A DNA stretch of 7,419 nt from an uncultured Pirellulaceae bacterium (GTDB lineage: Bacteria > Planctomycetota > Planctomycetia > Pirellulales > Pirellulaceae), in NCBI GenBank assembly GCA_934255105.1, contig CAKQNH010000216.1, positions 1-7,419 of the forward strand. Direction: 5' to 3'. Position numbers and translations under genes: made by a program. The notes under the pieces are model-generated. The model was not told the origin of the DNA, did no database searches, and saw only the letters and a program-made list of their open reading frames with translations. Position 1 is the stretch's first letter, and every line of letters starts with the position of its first letter. This document shows positions 4,259-7,419 of the stretch, one piece after another.

Positions 4259-6793
4259 TTAGACGTCGAGGTTGCGAACTTCCAGAGCGTGTTTCTCGAT
4301 GAAGTGCCGCCGCGGTTCCACTTTGTCCCCCATCAAAATGCGGAACATTTCGTCGGCCGCTGCAGCGTCGGTGAGAGTAACTTGGACCAAGGTGCGATTG
4401 GATCGATCGAGCGTCGTCTCGCGCAGCTCCTCGGGGTTCATTTCCCCTAGCCCCTTAAATCGCGTGACCTGCATCCCCTTTTCCCCGGCAGAGCGAATCG
4501 CCGGCAGCAATGCACGTAGGTCATCGATACCGCTGCGCGCTTCTTCGCGGTTTAGGTGGAACTTCGATTCGGTGGTACCGGTCCGCTGTTCGGGAATTAG
4601 ATCGCGAATCGAGAAACCATGCTCGGTCAAATCTTTGAGACCAGCGTTGATGGTCTTAATCTCGTGCATCTCGACAAAATACGCCAAGACCCGATCTGGC
4701 TCCGCGTCGCCCTCTAGACTGGGCGTTGCGTCTGGGTCTGTAGCCTCGGTAGCTACTAGCGTTTTTGATTCCAGCGTCAACTTTTCCGCTTCGATGAAGG
4801 CTTCCATCGCCTCGCGAGTGACAAACCAATGCAGATCATTGCCGACAGTCAACAGGAAGATTGGCAAACGGTTTGTTTCGGGGTCCAGTCGCTCGGCGTG
4901 CAGCTTGAGGTTCACACCGCGGCGTTCGAGTGCCAGCAGAGCTTCCTCCATGCTGGCCAGGGTCGCGCACAGTTTCCGCATCGGCTCACCGTCGACGCGC
5001 GTGCCATCCTCCAACTCCAGCCAGCAGTCGGCCAAGCCGCGTTCCATCAACTGGATCCGCATCTCCTCTTCGGTCTGCACGTAGTAGCGCGTCGACTTGC
5101 CACGCACCACGCGGAACAGTGGGGGTTGGGCCAAATAGACGTGGCCACCAGCTACCAATTGGTACATTTGGCGATAGAAGAAGCACAACAGCAAGGTGCG
5201 AATATGCGAACCGTCCACGTCGGCGTCGGTCATAATGATGACCTTGTTGTAGCGACGCTTGGAGATGTCTTGATCGTCGCCGATCCCGCAGCCAATGGCC
5301 TGGATCATGCTCTGCACTTCTTCATTGGCCAGCACTTTGTCTTCGCGGCTTTTGTACGCGTTGATGATCTTACCACGCAGCGGCAGGATGGCTTGGAAGT
5401 CTCGGAAGCGGCCACCTTCGGCGCTACCACCGGCCGAATCGCCTTCCACCAAGTAGACTTCGCACTCCTCCATTTTGTTGCTGATGCAGTCGCGGAGTTT
5501 TCCGGGCAGACCACCGCCGCTGAGCGCATCCTTGCGCTTGCGCAGCAGATCCTTGGCCTTGCGCGCGGCCTCGCGAGCTTCGCAGGCCAGCATCCCCTTG
5601 CGGACAATCAGCTTGGCATTCTTGGGATTTTCTTCTAGGTACTTCTGCAAGGCCTCGCCCACTGCGCTGTTGACAATGCCTTCTATTTCACCGTTGCCCA
5701 GCTTGGTCTTGGTTTGACCTTCGAACTGCGGATGCGGCACGCGGAGGCTGATGACAGCCGTCAAACCCTCGCGGAAGTCGTCGCCGGTGGGGGCCAGATC
5801 CTTGAACAATCCCTCCTTCTTGCCATAGGTATTCATGGCCCGCGTCAGAGCTGAACGAAAACCGGAGACGTGCGTCCCCCCTTCGATAGTGTGGATGTTG
5901 TTGACGAACGACTGCACGTTCTCCGTGTATTCCGTCGAATACTGCAGAGCGACTTGGCAAGTCACTCCATCGCGAGCATCCTCGACCAAAATCACGTCGG
6001 GATGCACGACATCGCTAGCGCGATTCATGTGTTCGACGAATTCGACGATGCCGCGTTCGTAGTAGAACTCGTCCCCTTCGTTGACGCGCTCGTCATGATA
6101 TTTAATCCGCACTCCGCTATTGAGAAACGCGAGCTCCTGCAAGCGTTTGTAGAGCGTGTCGTAATTGAACTTTGTATTGGTGAAGATCGACCCATCGGGT
6201 TTGAAAGTCGTTTTGGTACCACGCTTTGTGGTTGCATGTCCTTTGACGATGGGACCAGTCGCCACGCCGCGTTCGTAGCTCTGCGTCCAGACGTGACCTT
6301 CGCGGGCCACCTCGACTTCGCACCACTGCGAAAGGAAATTGACTACAGTTACCCCGACACCGTGCAGTCCACCGGAAGTCTCATAGGCTTTCTTTTCAAA
6401 CTTGCCGCCGAACTTCAGAACAGTCATGACCCCTTCGAGCGTGCTGACCTCGCGCTCCATCTCCTCGCTCAACTGCTCGTGCTTCGACACGGGAATCCCG
6501 CGACCGTCGTCCTCGACCGTCACCGAGCCATCGGAATTGATAGTTACCCCAACCGCTTTGGCATGATGCGCCATGACTTCGTCGATCGAGTTATCCACCA
6601 CTTCGTAGACCAAGTGGTGCAGCCCCTTGAGCGTCGTGTCACCGATGTACATGCTCGGTCGCTCGCGCACGTGCTCGATATCGCTCAAGTGCTTGAGGTC
6701 GGCCGAGTCGTAACCGCCGGGGGTGAAGGCAATTGGGGCGTCAGCAATTGGGTCGTTGGGGGGAAGCTGATTCGGCTGGTTTTCGTCGCTCAT
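4259..6793 (-). CDS. gyrB: DNA gyrase subunit B
   Basis: ATPase subunit of the type IIA topoisomerase that, with GyrA, introduces negative supercoils. All key sites are present in order: GHKL ATPase motifs EVVDNSIDE (64-72; catalytic base Glu64, Mg-binding Asn68), DDGRGIP (95-101), GGLHGVGVTVVN (141-152); the transducer QTKTKLGN (360-367; ATP-contacting Gln360 and Lys362); the TOPRIM motifs EGDSAGGSA (450-458; Glu450) and DADVDGSH (523-530; Asp523, Asp525, Asp527); and the C-terminal FKGLGEMNPEELRETT (779-794). The QTKTKLGN and EGDSAGG wording and the GyrB-like tail favour GyrB over ParE. The 844-residue length exceeds the roughly 640 of B. subtilis GyrB because of an insertion after the TOPRIM motifs (about residues 585-735), in a position comparable to the one that brings E. 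coli GyrB to 804. ATG at 6793 is preceded by GGAAGG with 6-nt spacing, supporting the start; about 30 extra N-terminal residues precede the conserved LSDIEHVRERPSMYIGD. No intein or frameshift. Confidence 0.99.
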   Translation of the reverse strand: MSDENQPNQLPPNDPIADAPIAFTPGGYDSADLKHLSDIEHVRERPSMYIGDTTLKGLHHLVYEVVDNSIDEVMAHHAKAVGVTINSDGSVTVEDDGRGIPVSKHEQLSEEMEREVSTLEGVMTVLKFGGKFEKKAYETSGGLHGVGVTVVNFLSQWCEVEVAREGHVWTQSYERGVATGPIVKGHATTKRGTKTTFKPDGSIFTNTKFNYDTLYKRLQELAFLNSGVRIKYHDERVNEGDEFYYERGIVEFVEHMNRASDVVHPDVILVEDARDGVTCQVALQYSTEYTENVQSFVNNIHTIEGGTHVSGFRSALTRAMNTYGKKEGLFKDLAPTGDDFREGLTAVISLRVPHPQFEGQTKTKLGNGEIEGIVNSAVGEALQKYLEENPKNAKLIVRKGMLACEAREAARKAKDLLRKRKDALSGGGLPGKLRDCISNKMEECEVYLVEGDSAGGSAEGGRFRDFQAILPLRGKIINAYKSREDKVLANEEVQSMIQAIGCGIGDDQDISKRRYNKVIIMTDADVDGSHIRTLLLCFFYRQMYQLVAGGHVYLAQPPLFRVVRGKSTRYYVQTEEEMRIQLMERGLADCWLELEDGTRVDGEPMRKLCATLASMEEALLALERRGVNLKLHAERLDPETNRLPIFLLTVGNDLHWFVTREAMEAFIEAEKLTLESKTLVATEATDPDATPSLEGDAEPDRVLAYFVEMHEIKTINAGLKDLTEHGFSIRDLIPEQRTGTTESKFHLNREEARSGIDDLRALLPAIRSAGEKGMQVTRFKGLGEMNPEELRETTLDRSNRTLVQVTLTDAAAADEMFRILMGDKVEPRRHFIEKHALEVRNLDV

Positions 6794-6820
6794 CCGGTGC
6801 CTTCCGGCGCGGGGCCGGAT
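6792..6820 (-). promoter_or_regulatory. gyrB translation-initiation hairpin candidate
   Basis: On the gyrB transcript the segment just before the start can pair in two exclusive ways. ATCCGG (6820-6815) can pair with CCGGAT (6797-6792), which includes the first two bases of the start codon and leaves the GGAAGG ribosome-binding site (6805-6800) in the loop. Alternatively CCGGC (6818-6814 region) can pair with GCCGG (6808-6804), which leaves the start codon free but uses the first two G residues of the ribosome-binding site. The pairings are read directly; a regulatory role is inference, and in GC-rich DNA such stems can arise by chance. Confidence 0.35.
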
Positions 6821-6921
6821 CCTATGTGGGACATTCGTTCGCTCAGCGCCAAAGCCGGGCTGATGGAGTCTCGAGCAGAGATGAAAATCCTATGCAATTA
6901 GGAAGTGCTCAAGCAGCCCAG

Positions 6922-6930
6922 ATTGTACCA
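6922..6930 (-). promoter_or_regulatory. Candidate extended -10 promoter of gyrB
   Basis: On the minus strand the sequence reads TGG-TACAAT, an extended -10 element (TGn followed by a five-of-six match to TATAAT). No good -35 hexamer lies at 16-18 bp, which is compatible with extended -10 promoters. Transcription would start near 6914, giving a leader of about 120 nt. The flanks carry two small dyads: TGGGG-N8-CCCCA (6945-6962) just upstream of it and TCCTA-N6-TAGGA (6888-6903) just downstream. The 210-bp gap from the preceding minus-strand gene fits an independent gyrB promoter. Confidence 0.4.
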
Positions 6931-7003
6931 GAAACATTGCATCTTGGGGTGTGCCATCCCCACTAAGTTGCCATACTTTTCGGCCTTCCTCCACAGCGCA
7001 CTT

Positions 7004-7419
7004 TTACTTGTGTGGCTTGGGTCTGGGAGCGTTGGTTAGGACGGTTACCGCGCCAGCGATTACAACCGCTAGGCTGCCCCAAAATAGCACCGGAATGCGT
7101 CCCCAAGTCCCCGCTTCGCTGACTGAGATGAACGTATTGATCACCGGAGCAAAGCCGAAGATCAGCGGCATTACGTAATAGGGTTTGCCCCCCGCGTTAA
7201 AGGCCAGGATGACCCCCAGAGCCCCAACTGCACCGGCCACGCCAGCCACAAAGGACCATCCCATGCCGACCGTCGTCCAGGCCCCCAGATCGGTGCTGCG
7301 CGAGTAGATCAGCATTAAGGGGGCGGCCACAGCAATTAAAAAGTAGGCTATTCCCACACACGCGAATGGACGCAGACGGCTGCCCGCCATCTTGCCTTGC
7401 CCAATGTGCAGCACCGGGC
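7004..7419 (-). CDS. Small DMT/EamA-like multi-pass membrane protein, 5' end outside window
   Basis: The frame is open to the right edge; the GTG at 7414 is probably internal because the codon before it (CCG, Pro) continues a pattern, P-V-L-H-x-G-Q-x-x-M, that I recall from planctomycete relatives. About 138 residues are visible. Counting from that GTG, there are four hydrophobic helices at roughly 16-37, 51-72, 79-98 and 105-127, linked by the conserved-looking LRPFACVGIAYFLIAV and GGKPYYVMPLIFGFAPVIN segments, and the chain ends in a basic tail (NAPRPKPHK). The Gly/Ala-rich helices and the G-x-L-G-x-I-L-A-F pattern resemble one half of an EamA/drug-metabolite transporter, so it may be a small dimerising transporter-like protein; the substrate is unknown. 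The gene lies upstream of gyrB on the same strand with a 210-bp gap, so cotranscription is unlikely but possible. The stop TAA complements 7004-7006. Confidence 0.78.
   Translation of the reverse strand, partial: PVLHIGQGKMAGSRLRPFACVGIAYFLIAVAAPLMLIYSRSTDLGAWTTVGMGWSFVAGVAGAVGALGVILAFNAGGKPYYVMPLIFGFAPVINTFISVSEAGTWGRIPVLFWGSLAVVIAGAVTVLTNAPRPKPHK

Noticed and set aside
4272..5638. Two overlapping plus-strand ORFs of about 270 codons opposite the 3' half of gyrB
   Set aside because: Their sequences are mirror images of gyrB codon usage (Ser/Arg-rich or His/Gln-rich), with no motif and no ribosome-binding site.
5870..6901. 343-codon ORF on the plus strand opposite the 5' part of gyrB
   Set aside because: It is antisense to a complete, strongly conserved gyrB; long open frames opposite GC-rich gyrB are a known artefact, and the product resembles no family.

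Overview
The window is ordinary chromosomal DNA from a GC-rich, free-living Gram-negative-type bacterium, most likely a planctomycete of the Pirellulaceae (Rhodopirellula/Blastopirellula/Pirellula group). This is inferred from the style of the S1-family sulfatase, the small DUF-like membrane protein with a 'GGKPYYVMPLIFGFAPVINT' core, the long GyrB, and the scarcity of strong Shine-Dalgarno sites. No rRNA, tRNA, CRISPR array, insertion sequence or phage gene was seen.

Layout: (1) 1-943, plus strand, the C-terminal two thirds or so of a sulfatase whose start and catalytic-cysteine motif lie left of the window. (2) 944-1347, a 404-bp stretch without a recognisable protein family but with clear regulatory structure: two copies of a 16-bp dyad (right halves identical, GTCGTAGC) whose centres are 158 bp apart, a candidate 29-codon ORF behind a near-perfect Shine-Dalgarno sequence, and three exact 9-bp repeats at an 11-bp period. 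(3) 1348-2556, plus strand, a full-length Fsr-type (fosmidomycin resistance) major facilitator transporter. (4) 2634-4250, plus strand, a CdsA/YnbB-type phosphatidate cytidylyltransferase carrying an extra N-terminal hydrophobic segment and about 155 residues of Pro/Ala/Ser/Thr-rich linker. (5) 4259-6793, minus strand, complete gyrB, converging on the cytidylyltransferase with only 8 bp between stop codons. (6) 6794-7003, the gyrB leader and promoter region. (7) 7004-7419, minus strand, a small drug/metabolite-transporter-like membrane protein that runs off the right edge.

The genes do not form an obvious single pathway: sulfate-ester degradation, small-molecule efflux, CDP-diacylglycerol synthesis and DNA supercoiling are represented by neighbours that look independently transcribed. 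I found no convincing new multi-gene system. The most interesting part is the 944-1347 regulatory region before the Fsr-type transporter; the next is the unusual architecture of the cytidylyltransferase.
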